Source: Pseudomonas schmalbachii
Lineage (GTDB): Bacteria > Pseudomonadota > Gammaproteobacteria > Pseudomonadales > Pseudomonadaceae
Direction of reading: 5' to 3'
DNA: 64,000 nt
NCBI RefSeq assembly: GCF_017589465.1
Contig: NZ_JAELYA010000008.1
Coordinates: 1 to 64,000 of the forward strand
A model generated the notes under the pieces. That model saw only the letters and a program-made list of their open reading frames with translations, searched no databases and was not told where the DNA came from. Positions 26,831 to 36,267 of this stretch are shown piece after piece (within the stretch, counting starts at the first letter, position 1; every line of letters starts with the position of its first letter). Both the position numbers and the translations under genes were made by a program.

Positions 26831-26839
26831 TCACCTCCT
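26831..26839 (-). promoter_or_regulatory. Strong Shine-Dalgarno deciding the TTG start of spoT
   Basis: The minus strand reads AGGAGGTGA, full complementarity to the 16S rRNA tail, seven bases before TTG. It compensates for the weak start codon and fixes the start. Confidence 0.8.
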
Positions 26840-26886
26840 GCCGAACATCTGAATACGGCGCCCCTGGGCGTCGGCCCGGCATGAAC

Positions 26887-27153
26887 TTACAGGGCCTCGT
26901 TGTTGGCCTCGTCTTCGAATGCGGCGAACAGCGGCTCATCTTCAACCACGTCCTCTTGCGCAATCACTTCATAGTCGACCAGGCCGGAGGCGATTTCACG
27001 CAGGGCGACTACGGTGGGCTTGTCGTTTTCCCAGGCTACCTTCGGCTCCTTGCCGCCGGTGGCCAGCTGGCGTGCGCGCTTGGTGGCGAGCATGACCAGT
27101 TCGAAACGGTTGTCGACGTTGTCCAGGCAGTCTTCGACGGTGACGCGGGCCAT
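26887..27153 (-). CDS. rpoZ: RNA polymerase omega subunit
   Basis: An 88-aa omega subunit that assists folding and assembly of beta-prime and takes part in ppGpp binding. Typical start [20 protein letters not shown] is followed by KRARQL and [11 protein letters not shown]. It lies between gmk and spoT in the conserved order. A small stem GCCCGG-AAATTA-CCGGGC occurs at 27178-27195 in the gmk-rpoZ gap. Confidence 0.96.
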   Translation of the reverse strand: MARVTVEDCLDNVDNRFELVMLATKRARQLATGGKEPKVAWENDKPTVVALREIASGLVDYEVIAQEDVVEDEPLFAAFEDEANNEAL

Positions 27154-27242
27154 GGTGTTCCTCGTAACGATGATGAAGCCCGGAAATTACCGGGCGGACT
27201 GGATAGTCTAAAAAATCGCCAATATTTATGGAAGTGCCGATT

Positions 27243-27893
<651 letters not shown>

Positions 27894-27915
27894 CTAGCAG
27901 CCGGAGCTGCCGGTT

Positions 27916-28779
27916 TTATTCGATGTTCTGGACCTGTTCGCGCATCTGCTCGATCAGGACCTTGAGGTTGACCGCCGCCTGAGTGGAGCGCGGGTCGAAG
28001 GCCTTGGAGCCGAGGGTATTGGCCTCGCGGTTGAGCTCCTGCATGAGGAAGTCCAGGCGTCGGCCGGCAGCGCCACCGGCCTTGAGCACGCGGCGCACTT
28101 CGGTCACGTGGGTGGTCAGGCGGTCGAGTTCTTCGGCCACGTCGCTCTTCTGCGCCAGCAGGACCATTTCCTGCTCCAGACGCTGCGGGTCGAGTTCCGC
28201 CTTCATTTCGGCGAAACGGTCGAGAATCTTCTGCCGCTGGTTGCCGAGCATTTCCGGGACCAGCGTGCGCAGGTTGGTCACTTCATCGAGGATCGCGGCC
28301 AGGCGCTCGTCGATGATCTTCGCCAGTTCGGCGCCTTCGCGGGCGCGGCCGGCCTTCAGTTCGTCCAGTGCCTGGTTGAAGGCGGCCAGTGCCTGCGCAT
28401 TCAGCGCCTGCGGATCGGCGGCATCGGCCACCAGCACGCCCGGCCAGGCCAGCACGGCGAGCGGGTCGAGCGGCGCGGGCTGCCTGATCAGAGCGGCCAC
28501 GCTCTCGGCGGCGGCGACCAGTTGCGCGGCGCGTTCACGGTCGACCTGCAGCGGTTTGCCGGCGTTGTCCTCGATGAAGCGCAGGGTGCATTCCACCTTG
28601 CCGCGCGACAGGCCCTGGCGCAGCGCTTCGCGCACGCTGCCTTCCAGGTCGCGGAAGGCTTCCGGCAGACGCAGGTTCGGTTCCAGATAGCGGTGATTGA
28701 CCGAGCGCAGTTCCCAGCTCAGGGTGCCATTGGTACCGGCCCGTTCCACCCGGGCGAATGCGGTCATGCTGTGCACCAT
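27916..28779 (-). CDS. yicC: YicC family endoribonuclease
   Basis: A 287-aa YicC-type protein. The conserved N-terminus VHSMTAFARVE and SVNHRYLEPNLRLPE, and the C-terminal DUF1732 part (GRRLDFLMQELNREANTLGSKA) with conserved acidic residues, are intact. The family has been shown to be an RNase involved in RNA turnover. It is divergent from rph, another RNA-processing enzyme, over a 170-base gap with a TATAAT element facing rph. Confidence 0.92.
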   Translation of the reverse strand: MVHSMTAFARVERAGTNGTLSWELRSVNHRYLEPNLRLPEAFRDLEGSVREALRQGLSRGKVECTLRFIEDNAGKPLQVDRERAAQLVAAAESVAALIRQPAPLDPLAVLAWPGVLVADAADPQALNAQALAAFNQALDELKAGRAREGAELAKIIDERLAAILDEVTNLRTLVPEMLGNQRQKILDRFAEMKAELDPQRLEQEMVLLAQKSDVAEELDRLTTHVTEVRRVLKAGGAAGRRLDFLMQELNREANTLGSKAFDPRSTQAAVNLKVLIEQMREQVQNIE

Positions 28780-28879
28780 GGAGCTACCTCGCTGAATAAT
28801 CTGGAAAAACGGGAAGCATAGCCCGTCGAGAACCGGCGATTGTACCCCAGCGAAACGCCCAGCCGCACGTTGGCGGTGG

Positions 28880-28906
28880 TTGTGTGCCGCCGGGGGCCTC
28901 TATAAT
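28880..28906 (+). promoter_or_regulatory. Possible sigma70 promoter of rph
   Basis: A perfect -10 hexamer TATAAT at 28901-28906 with TTGTGT at 28880, spacer 15 bases, about 40 bases before the rph start. The -10 is clear; the -35 is weak. Confidence 0.5.
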
Positions 28907-28947
28907 GGCGGCCAACTCCAGCCTCGTCAGTCTTACAGGTGTCCCCG

Positions 28948-29667
28948 ATGAACCGTCCCAGTGGCCGTGCCGCCGACCAGCTGCGCCCGATCCGTATCAC
29001 CCGCCATTACACCAAGCACGCCGAAGGCTCGGTGCTGGTCGAATTCGGCGATACCAAGGTGATCTGTACCGTCAGTGCCGAAGCCGGCGTGCCGCGCTTC
29101 CTCAAGGGCCAGGGCCAGGGTTGGCTGACCGCCGAATACGGCATGCTGCCGCGCTCCACCGGCGAACGTAACCAGCGCGAGGCCAGCCGCGGCAAGCAGG
29201 GTGGCCGCACCTTGGAAATCCAACGCCTGATCGGCCGCTCGCTGCGCGCGGCGCTGGACCTGACCAAGCTCGGCGAGAACACCCTGTACATCGATTGCGA
29301 TGTCATCCAGGCCGACGGCGGCACCCGCACCGCCTCGATCACCGGCGCCACCGTGGCGCTGATCGACGCCCTGGCCGTGCTGAAGAAGCGTGGCGCGCTG
29401 AAGGGCGAGCCGCTCAAGCAGATGGTCGCCGCGGTTTCCGTCGGCATCTACAACGGCGTGCCGGTGCTGGACCTCGACTACATCGAGGACTCGGCCGCGG
29501 AAACCGACCTGAACGTGGTGATGACCGATGCCGGCGGCTTCATCGAGGTGCAGGGCACCGCCGAAGGCACCCCCTTCCAGCCGACCGAGCTGAATGCCAT
29601 GCTGGAACTGGCTCAGCAGGGCCTGCGCGAGCTCTTCGAGCTGCAGCGTGCGGCACTGGCCGACTGA
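28948..29667 (+). CDS. rph: Ribonuclease PH
   Basis: A 239-aa phosphorolytic 3'-5' exoribonuclease that trims tRNA 3' ends. Family motifs are [74 protein letters not shown] (split by normal spacing) and [19 protein letters not shown] with the phosphate-binding residues. ATG 28948 follows ACAGGTG and gives the standard length; a GTG three codons earlier is part of the leader. Confidence 0.96.
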   Translation: MNRPSGRAADQLRPIRITRHYTKHAEGSVLVEFGDTKVICTVSAEAGVPRFLKGQGQGWLTAEYGMLPRSTGERNQREASRGKQGGRTLEIQRLIGRSLRAALDLTKLGENTLYIDCDVIQADGGTRTASITGATVALIDALAVLKKRGALKGEPLKQMVAAVSVGIYNGVPVLDLDYIEDSAAETDLNVVMTDAGGFIEVQGTAEGTPFQPTELNAMLELAQQGLRELFELQRAALAD

Positions 29668-29697
29668 GCACGGATTGCCCTTTTCAAGGAGTGAACG

Positions 29698-30069
29698 ATG
29701 ATCGATGAAGCGCAAGTCCCGCAGACGCAACCCAGCCGCGAAGCCCGGCAGTGGGCGATGTTCTGCCATTACGCGGCGTTCTTCGGCCTGGTGTTCCCCT
29801 TCGGCAACCTGCTCGGGCCGCTGATCGTCTGGCAGATCCGGCGAGAATCCGATCCGTACATCGACCAGCAGGGCAAGGAAGCGGTGAACTTCCAGATCAC
29901 CGTCACCCTGGCCATGCTGATCAGTTGCGTACTGATGCTGGTGATCATCGGCTTCCTGCTGCTGGGGCTGGTCACCATCGTCGCCCTGGTCCTGACCATC
30001 ATCGCCGGCATCAAGGCCAACGAAGGCGTGCCGTACAGCTATCCGTTCACCTGGCGGCCGCTCAAGTAG
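29698..30069 (+). CDS. DUF4870 family membrane protein
   Basis: A 123-aa small inner-membrane protein. After REARQWAMFCHYAAFFGLVFP it carries the conserved DUF4870 segment GPLIVWQIRRESDPYIDQQGKEAVNFQ (in two parts) and two hydrophobic helices (residues 70-108). It ends YSYPFTWRPLK. AAGGAG precedes the ATG. The function of the family is unknown. It is downstream of rph and matches PAO1 PA5333 (from memory), which there is followed by crc; here the T6SS cluster follows instead. Confidence 0.9.
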   Translation: MIDEAQVPQTQPSREARQWAMFCHYAAFFGLVFPFGNLLGPLIVWQIRRESDPYIDQQGKEAVNFQITVTLAMLISCVLMLVIIGFLLLGLVTIVALVLTIIAGIKANEGVPYSYPFTWRPLK

Positions 30070-30087
30070 CGTTTGTCAGGGATGAAG

Positions 30088-30112
30088 AAGCCGGCTCGAT
30101 GCCGGCTTTTTC
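30088..30112 (+). terminator. Intrinsic terminator after the DUF4870 gene
   Basis: AAGCCGGC-TCGAT-GCCGGCTT followed by TTT, 18 bases after the stop. It separates the rph unit from the convergent T6SS operon. Confidence 0.9.
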
Positions 30113-30166
30113 GTTTGTGCTGGCGAACTCCGGAGGTATGGCCGGCAGGAGCCGGTACGGCGAGTG

Positions 30167-31123
30167 TCACCTGGCGCGCCAATCGATCCAGCGCCTGCGA
30201 TTGCCGGGTACTGCCGTATTGAATGCCTCATGCAGCTCTCGAGCGCTGATCCTGCGATCCTCTGCGCTCTGCGACAGGGCAGTGCGCAAGGCGCGCCAGC
30301 AGTGTGTTGGCAGCGATGCAGGGGCAGGCGGTTGCCGGTCCACTTGTACGGTTTGCGTATCTTTGGGGAAAGGGTGTTTTCCGCAAGCCAGTTCGTAGAG
30401 CACGCAGGCGACCGAAAAGATGTCGGTGGCCGTGGAGAGAGGTGCGCCGTCGAGCAGTTCGGGGGCCGCGTAGCGGGGTGTCCAGGCAGCGATGTGTTCG
30501 CGGCATAGTCGCGGCAGTCCGGGCAGCACTCCGTCCCGCGATTGTCCCAGGCCATAGTCGAACAGCCGCAGGCCGTCCTCGGCGAGCATTACGTTGCTGG
30601 GTTTCAGGTCTCCATGCAGGACGCCCCTTTCATGCGAATAGGCCAGGGCGTCGAGCAAGGGCAGGGCGATTTCTCGCAGTTCGTTCCAGACGAGGCCCTG
30701 TGGGCGTTCGCACAGGAGCCGGTCGAGGGTGAGGCCGCGCATCAGTTCCTGTGTGATGAAGGCGCGACGGCACTGCAGATCCACGGCGAAGTCATACAGG
30801 CGCACCACATGCGGATGGTGCAGGCGCATGGTGAGGGCGAATTCGCTGTAGAGCAGGGTGCTGGCGTCGGGGTATTCGGCGAAGGTTTCGCTGATGACTT
30901 TTACCGCCACGTAGGGATCGGGTTCGCCGAACTGCTCGCGTAGCAGATCGCGCGCGCGATACACGGCGCCCATGCCGCCCACGCCGAGCAACCGCTCGAT
31001 CCGGTAGCGACCGTTCAATACTTCGGGCAGCTCACCTGGCGGGAGAGGTGGCGCCGGCAGTGCTCCATGCTCCCCAGGAATCTCGAAGCAGGTCGGATTG
31101 TCGGCTACGTCCATTTCGCTCAT
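30167..31123 (-). CDS. stk1: T6SS-associated Ser/Thr protein kinase
   Basis: A 318-aa Hanks-type kinase. The glycine loop GVGGMGAV is at 47-54, the ATP lysine is K75 in YVAVK, the catalytic loop is HGDLKPSN (170-177) and the metal motif is DYG (189-191). The loop lacks the usual HRD arginine and DFG is DYG, variants seen in some bacterial kinases. There is no membrane segment, unlike PpkA of H1-T6SS. The start at 31123 overlaps the stp1 stop as ATGA. It is the last gene of the cluster, and with Stp1 it probably tunes T6SS assembly through the FHA protein. Confidence 0.9.
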   Translation of the reverse strand: MSEMDVADNPTCFEIPGEHGALPAPPLPPGELPEVLNGRYRIERLLGVGGMGAVYRARDLLREQFGEPDPYVAVKVISETFAEYPDASTLLYSEFALTMRLHHPHVVRLYDFAVDLQCRRAFITQELMRGLTLDRLLCERPQGLVWNELREIALPLLDALAYSHERGVLHGDLKPSNVMLAEDGLRLFDYGLGQSRDGVLPGLPRLCREHIAAWTPRYAAPELLDGAPLSTATDIFSVACVLYELACGKHPFPKDTQTVQVDRQPPAPASLPTHCWRALRTALSQSAEDRRISARELHEAFNTAVPGNRRRWIDWRAR

Positions 31124-31848
31124 TGGCGGATCACGATCCCTGTCAGATTGTCCCGTGCGGCGCCGCGCAGGGCACTGTCGAACAGGCGTTCGAGGGCGGC
31201 ACGCGGCGAGGCGAGGCTGAGGGCGTGATCCAGGGTCCGTTGGTCGAGGTTCTGGTAGAGGCCGTCGCTGCAAAGCAGGAAGGCATCGCCGGGGCGGACT
31301 TCCAGTTCGAGCACTTCCAGATTCAGTTGCGCGCTGGCGCCCACGGCGCGGGTCAGCGCGTGGGCGGAGGGATGGCGGCGAGCCTGTTCGGGGCTCACCT
31401 CCCCCTCATCGAGCAGACGCTGAAGCAAGGAGTGGTCGCGGGAAAGCTGGTACAGCCGCTGGTTGCGCCAGAGATAGCAGCGGCTGTCGCCGGCCCAGAC
31501 GCAGGCCGCGCGATTGCCGTCGCGCAGCAGGGCGACCACCGTGCTGCCGACGGTCTGCTCGGTCTGCCCGGAGATCACCGTCAGTTCTTCGCCAAGCCGC
31601 CGGTTGAGCCAGTGCAGGCATTGGCGCAAGCGGCGTACCCGCTCGTCGAGGTCGCCCATGACTGGCAGTTCGGCCAGGCTTTCGACGATCAGCCGGCTGG
31701 CCAGATCGCCATGGCGGTGCCCTCCCATGCCGTCGGCGACCGCCCAGAGGCCATGCTCCGGGCAGTCGAGAAAGGCGTCCTCGTTGCGCGAGCGGACCTT
31801 GCCCGGGTCGGTGCGCGCGGCGCTGCGCCAACGCTTGCCGGCCAGCAT
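31120..31848 (-). CDS. stp1: T6SS-associated PP2C-type Ser/Thr phosphatase
   Basis: A 242-aa PPM/PP2C phosphatase that opposes the kinase encoded next to it. The metal-binding motifs are complete: RSRNEDAF, VADGMGGHRHGD, WAGDSRCYLWR, LCSDGLY and DNLTGIVIRQ. Its ATG overlaps the tssM stop (TGATG) and its own stop overlaps the stk1 start, so tssM-stp1-stk1 are translationally coupled. The position at the 3' end of the cluster is as in P. aeruginosa HSI-II. Confidence 0.93.
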   Translation of the reverse strand: MLAGKRWRSAARTDPGKVRSRNEDAFLDCPEHGLWAVADGMGGHRHGDLASRLIVESLAELPVMGDLDERVRRLRQCLHWLNRRLGEELTVISGQTEQTVGSTVVALLRDGNRAACVWAGDSRCYLWRNQRLYQLSRDHSLLQRLLDEGEVSPEQARRHPSAHALTRAVGASAQLNLEVLELEVRPGDAFLLCSDGLYQNLDQRTLDHALSLASPRAALERLFDSALRGAARDNLTGIVIRQ

Positions 31849-34800
31849 CAGAGCGACACCGGCAGGCGGAAGTCGCGCAGTCCGCCCATGTCGAACGGAT
31901 TCGGCGAGCGCTGGCCGAGCAGCAGGTAGTTGGCGCGCAGTCCGCCGATCTCGGCCTTGAGCATCAGCACGTCACGGCCGCTGTGGTATTCCGTCTGCAT
32001 CAGGTCGAACAGGCGGAACAGCGACCAGGGGCCGGTGTTCTTCTCGATGACGACCTTGCGTCCGCCCAGCTCCTCCAGGGTCAGGCTGGTTTTCCCGTCG
32101 TCGGCATCGGTCGGCCACTTGAAGGCGGCCGGCACGATGGGGCCGTGGCGGTATTCCAGTTGCTGGTTGCCAAGGCGGAAGTCGGCGCGGCCCAGGCTGG
32201 AGTCGATGGAGTAAGGCTCCAGCTTGAATTGCACCTGCGGTTCGGCCGGATTGTCGGCGAAGAAGCTGCGCCGAATGACCTGCGCCCTGCCCATCTGTTC
32301 GAGGATCGTGCGCGACACCGGCAGGCTGTGGCCGTCGATGCTGCGCAGGCGATAGTTGCCGGCGTCGTTGCTGACGAACGGGCGCAGGTAGCTGTCGAAG
32401 AACTGCTCGACGGCGCCCTGGGGCTTGAAGAACTCGCGGAAGTCGGCGATGGCCACGTCGCTCTCGCTATGCGCGTTGAACGGGTAGCGCTTGTTGATCG
32501 CCTTGAAGTAGACGCTGTAGAGCTCGCCCTGGTAGCGCTGGTTGAGGTAGCGGTAGGCGTCTGCGAGCACCAGTCGCCAGGAGTCTTCGGCCAGCAGGTT
32601 GAACCATCCGCTGACCGGTTGCGGCAGGCGTGCGGCGGCGATGCGCAGGTTGTTCAGCGCATCGCGCTGGCCGCCCATGCGCGCCCTGGCCAGGTCGAAG
32701 GCTGCCTGGTCGGGCAGGCTGGCGCGGGCCAGGCCGGCGAGTTGCAGTTGCAGGTCGTTGAGCGCCTGCAGGGCGGGCGTCAGGTCGGCGGAGGGGCCGG
32801 CGTTTTCGTCGAGCAACCGATGCAGGGGATCGAAGCGTCGTTGCAAGGCCATCCGGGCGGTGTCCGGCAGACTTTTCGCCAGCGCGTCCTGTGCCTGTTT
32901 CGCTGCCGCCGCGGCGACCTTGCCCAGTTTGCCGAGCTTGCCGTCGGCCTGGGCGGTGGCTTCAGCCACGTCACCGGCATTCTCGGCAATGCCCGGAATG
33001 CGGGTGTTGTCGCGGACTTCGACGAGCAATTGCAGCAGCGGAGAATTGGCGGCCGTGAGACCGGCAAGCTGGTCGGCACCCTGGGCGATCTCGCTGAATG
33101 GCTGCAGGGCAACCTGGCCGACGGCGTCGCTCCAGTAGCTGGAGTAGTCGCGGAAGTACAGCTGCTCCAGTTCCACCATCAGGCGCTGCAGATCCATCCC
33201 GCTGAGTTCGCTGCCTTCGCCGAGAACCCAGTTGTCGCGCAGTATCTCGCGGACCAGCCCGGCCCCTTGGGTGACGAAGTACTGCTGGTAACCGCGCAGG
33301 GTGTACAGCCCGGGAATGCTGTAGTCGGTGCCGCCGAGCAGCGACCCTTGCGGCCCGAGGTGCTGGCTCAGGCGATATTCCGGCAGGCTTTTCGCCTGTT
33401 CGCGCATCAGTCGGTAGACCACGCTGGCCAGCGATTCGCTGCGCAGCGCCTGGCGTGCCTGGCTCACCAGCGTGTCGTTCGGCGGGTAGACGAAAGGCTG
33501 TTCGAGCAGGCGCGCGAAGTGGCCATTCAGGTCGTTCTGCACCCTGGCGTTGCCGGCATAGCGCAATGACCAGTCGGTGGCGAGCCAGTCCTTGAGGAAG
33601 CCCGGGTCGCGATGCTCCGGCAGGCCGAGCATGAGATAGGCGCGCAGGCTGCCGAGCAGGCGTTCGCGATTACCCAGGTTGCTGCGGATCTGGTTCTCCA
33701 GGGTTCGTGCGACACGTGGCAGGAGCAGGCTTTCCAGTTCGTGGCGATAACTGGCTTCGAGCACCGGAGTGCTTCGTTCGCCCTGGTACAGGCCGCCGCG
33801 TTCCCGTAGCGCGACGTCGCCGTCGGCGGGGAATACCCGGGTGGCGGCATGGCTGCTGGCGAGCGGTTCCAGCGCTGCCATGGCGTCGTCCTGGGTGCCG
33901 AGTGCGGCGTGCTGCCGAGTCAGTTGCTGTGCCAGGTCGCGCAGCTGTTCCAGGCGATCATGGTTGGCGGAGAAGCTGGTCGCCCAGAGCGCGCCGAACA
34001 GGACCAGTATCGCCAGGGCGCCTGCGTAGACCGCGCGTTGCCCCCAGTGGATGCGCCTGGTTTCGTGCTTGTCCAGGCCGGCCAGTTCCGCTTCGGGAAA
34101 GATCACCCGGCTGAGCACGTGATGGATGAAGCGCGTACGCCCCTGGCGCAGCGTGGGCAGGGCGGTGCTGGAGAGGCCGAGGTTGTGGCCGATCTCGGCG
34201 GTATCCTGGTCCAGCCGCTCGGCCAGGTGCGGCGCGCTGGTCAGGTAGAAACCGCGCAACTGGCTGGCGCGCTGGTAGCGGTTGCCGGTGAACGCCAGGT
34301 CGACGAACAGGCACAGGCGCTCGCCGATCCGGCCGAGCTGGTGCGGGAAGTCGAGGATTCGGCCGCGACGCTGGGTGTCGCGCTCCTGGTGCATGCGCGT
34401 GATCACCTGGCTGTTCAGGCGCCGCAGCAACTCCTCGAACTCCTGGCGCAGCACGGAGACATCGGTGCCGTTCTGCTCCTTGCGGAAGCTGACGCCGAGT
34501 ACCTGGTCGCTTTCCTCGCGCGACAGCTGATCGAAGAATTCGTCGAAGCCGAGCAGCCTGTCGGCCTTGCTCAGCAGTAGGTAGACCGGCAGGTCGGTGT
34601 GCAGCTTCTGCTGGACCTCCTGCAGGCGGGCGCGAACCTGGCGGGCTAGGGTGTCCAGCTCCGACTCGCTGCTGTCGCGCAACTGCTCGATGGGGATGTT
34701 GACCAGCACGCCATTGAGGGGACGGGCCCGTTTCCGTTTGCGCAGCAGGTCGAGCAGGGTCTGCCAGGCGGTGCCGTCGATCTCGGGGTTGGCGTGGGTC

Positions 34801-35378
34801 AGGTAGCGGCCGGCGGTGTCGATCAGCACGCCATGCTCGGCGAAGTACCAGTCGCAATGGCTGGTGCCACTGGTGTCCCGGGTCAGCTTGCGCTCGATCC
34901 GGTTGAGCGGGAATTCCAGGCCGGAGAAGTCCAGCAGGCTGGTCTTGCCGCTGCCCTGCGGACCCAACAGGAGATACCAGGGCAAGTCGTTGCGCCAGCG
35001 CTCGCTGCGGCCACGGTAGAGGCTGGAGCGACGCAGGGTATGCAGGGCCTCCTTGAAGCGTGCGCGCAGTTCCTGCTGCTCTTCCTCGATCTGTTCCGAG
35101 CGGCGCAGACGTTCCTCGCCGCCTTCATTTTCCGCTTCGCGTTTCCTGCGCCGGTTGGCGCGCCAACTGGCGAAGACCATGAACAGGCCCCACGCCAGGA
35201 ACAGCACGCTGATGGTCAGCAGGCGCGAGGCGGCGCTTTCCCAGAACTTGTAGTCGGCGACCGCCAGCAGCGGCCCGGCGAACCACACCAGCAGGGCGAG
35301 GAGCAGGACCAGCAGAAGGGTCCACACCCAGGTCCGGCGCAGGAAGGCCGCCAGTTTCTTGAAGAACTCTTTCATCAT
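31848..35378 (-). CDS. tssM: T6SS inner-membrane protein TssM (IcmF)
   Basis: A 1176-aa component of the TssJLM membrane complex. Two helices lie at about 17-40 and 52-72. Walker A GPQGSGKT is at 139-146 in the cytoplasmic domain, so it belongs to the NTP-binding IcmF type. A third helix lies near residue 450 (AVYAGALAILVLFGALWAT). The remaining 700 residues are periplasmic and end in the TssJ-binding beta domain. The start at 35378 (MMKEFFKKL) is preferred because AGGG lies six bases upstream; an ATG at 35384 sits too close to it. It follows tssL after 14 bases. Confidence 0.94.
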   Translation of the reverse strand: MMKEFFKKLAAFLRRTWVWTLLLVLLLALLVWFAGPLLAVADYKFWESAASRLLTISVLFLAWGLFMVFASWRANRRRKREAENEGGEERLRRSEQIEEEQQELRARFKEALHTLRRSSLYRGRSERWRNDLPWYLLLGPQGSGKTSLLDFSGLEFPLNRIERKLTRDTSGTSHCDWYFAEHGVLIDTAGRYLTHANPEIDGTAWQTLLDLLRKRKRARPLNGVLVNIPIEQLRDSSESELDTLARQVRARLQEVQQKLHTDLPVYLLLSKADRLLGFDEFFDQLSREESDQVLGVSFRKEQNGTDVSVLRQEFEELLRRLNSQVITRMHQERDTQRRGRILDFPHQLGRIGERLCLFVDLAFTGNRYQRASQLRGFYLTSAPHLAERLDQDTAEIGHNLGLSSTALPTLRQGRTRFIHHVLSRVIFPEAELAGLDKHETRRIHWGQRAVYAGALAILVLFGALWATSFSANHDRLEQLRDLAQQLTRQHAALGTQDDAMAALEPLASSHAATRVFPADGDVALRERGGLYQGERSTPVLEASYRHELESLLLPRVARTLENQIRSNLGNRERLLGSLRAYLMLGLPEHRDPGFLKDWLATDWSLRYAGNARVQNDLNGHFARLLEQPFVYPPNDTLVSQARQALRSESLASVVYRLMREQAKSLPEYRLSQHLGPQGSLLGGTDYSIPGLYTLRGYQQYFVTQGAGLVREILRDNWVLGEGSELSGMDLQRLMVELEQLYFRDYSSYWSDAVGQVALQPFSEIAQGADQLAGLTAANSPLLQLLVEVRDNTRIPGIAENAGDVAEATAQADGKLGKLGKVAAAAAKQAQDALAKSLPDTARMALQRRFDPLHRLLDENAGPSADLTPALQALNDLQLQLAGLARASLPDQAAFDLARARMGGQRDALNNLRIAAARLPQPVSGWFNLLAEDSWRLVLADAYRYLNQRYQGELYSVYFKAINKRYPFNAHSESDVAIADFREFFKPQGAVEQFFDSYLRPFVSNDAGNYRLRSIDGHSLPVSRTILEQMGRAQVIRRSFFADNPAEPQVQFKLEPYSIDSSLGRADFRLGNQQLEYRHGPIVPAAFKWPTDADDGKTSLTLEELGGRKVVIEKNTGPWSLFRLFDLMQTEYHSGRDVLMLKAEIGGLRANYLLLGQRSPNPFDMGGLRDFRLPVSL

Positions 35379-35392
35379 CCACATCCCTGTTT

Positions 35393-36262
35393 TCACGGCT
35401 TGGGTACGACCGACTCCATGCCCGGTCGCTGGTACGGCTGCAGGACGTTCTCCCGTTGCTCCCCGAGTACCCAGGCGAAGCAGGAGTACATCGCCGCCAG
35501 GCTGACCAGGGTGAACAGCAGCACCAGCCACCAGGGCACGATGCGCACCAGGCCGCCGCGCCGGGCGTCGAGGCCCTGCCAGTGCGGCGACAGTTCGCGC
35601 GGCACGTCGCCGCGCAGCTGGCGGATCTGCCGGTACAGGCTGTCGCGGATCGCCTCCAGTTCGAGCATCCCGCGCGGCATCACGCGGTACTTGCCTTCGA
35701 AGCCGAGGGACAGGCAGAGGTACATCAGCTCCAGCATCGCCAGGTGCTTCACCGGGTTGCGTGACAGGCGCTCCAGCAACTGGAAGAACTTCGCGCCACC
35801 GAAGGTCTCGTTGTGGAAGGTGCTCAGCAGGCTCATCTGCGACCACTGGCTTTCATTGCCCCAGGGAGTGGTCACCACGGCCTCGTCGGCCACGGTGCAC
35901 AGGGCGTAGCGGGCGGCCATCACCTGGTTGCCCTCGACACCCTCGTGCAGGGCCTGCAGCTCGAACTGCTTGAGGTGGCCCGACAGGCGTTCCTTGAGGC
36001 TGGGAAGGTCTTCCTCGGTATGGCTGTGCTTGAGCCGGACCACTTCCGAGAGCAGTCCGGAGGCCGCCGCCACCAGGGGATTCAGGCTGATGTTGAAGGC
36101 CTCCGCCGGACGCAGGCGGGCCGAGTAGATCATCCGTTCTTCCAGCTGTTCGAAGCGCGGCGACTCGCTGAAGTCGGTCAGTTGGCTGTATGCCGGCGCC
36201 TCGCCCCGGCGGTCGAGCAGGACGGTCCGGTCGTCCTGCTGGTAATCCATTTCCCTGGTCAT
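35393..36262 (-). CDS. tssL: T6SS inner-membrane protein TssL (DotU)
   Basis: A 289-aa partner of TssM. The cytoplasmic DotU domain contains FNISLNPLVAAASGLLSEV, ALCTVADEAVVTTPWG, FHNETFGGAKFF and the typical YLCLSLGFEGKYRV. A single C-terminal membrane anchor (WWLVLLFTLVSLAAMYSCF) is near residues 244-264. No peptidoglycan-binding OmpA domain is fused, as is common in this class. It lies five bases after tssK. Confidence 0.95.
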   Translation of the reverse strand: MTREMDYQQDDRTVLLDRRGEAPAYSQLTDFSESPRFEQLEERMIYSARLRPAEAFNISLNPLVAAASGLLSEVVRLKHSHTEEDLPSLKERLSGHLKQFELQALHEGVEGNQVMAARYALCTVADEAVVTTPWGNESQWSQMSLLSTFHNETFGGAKFFQLLERLSRNPVKHLAMLELMYLCLSLGFEGKYRVMPRGMLELEAIRDSLYRQIRQLRGDVPRELSPHWQGLDARRGGLVRIVPWWLVLLFTLVSLAAMYSCFAWVLGEQRENVLQPYQRPGMESVVPKP

Positions 36263-36267
36263 TTCGT

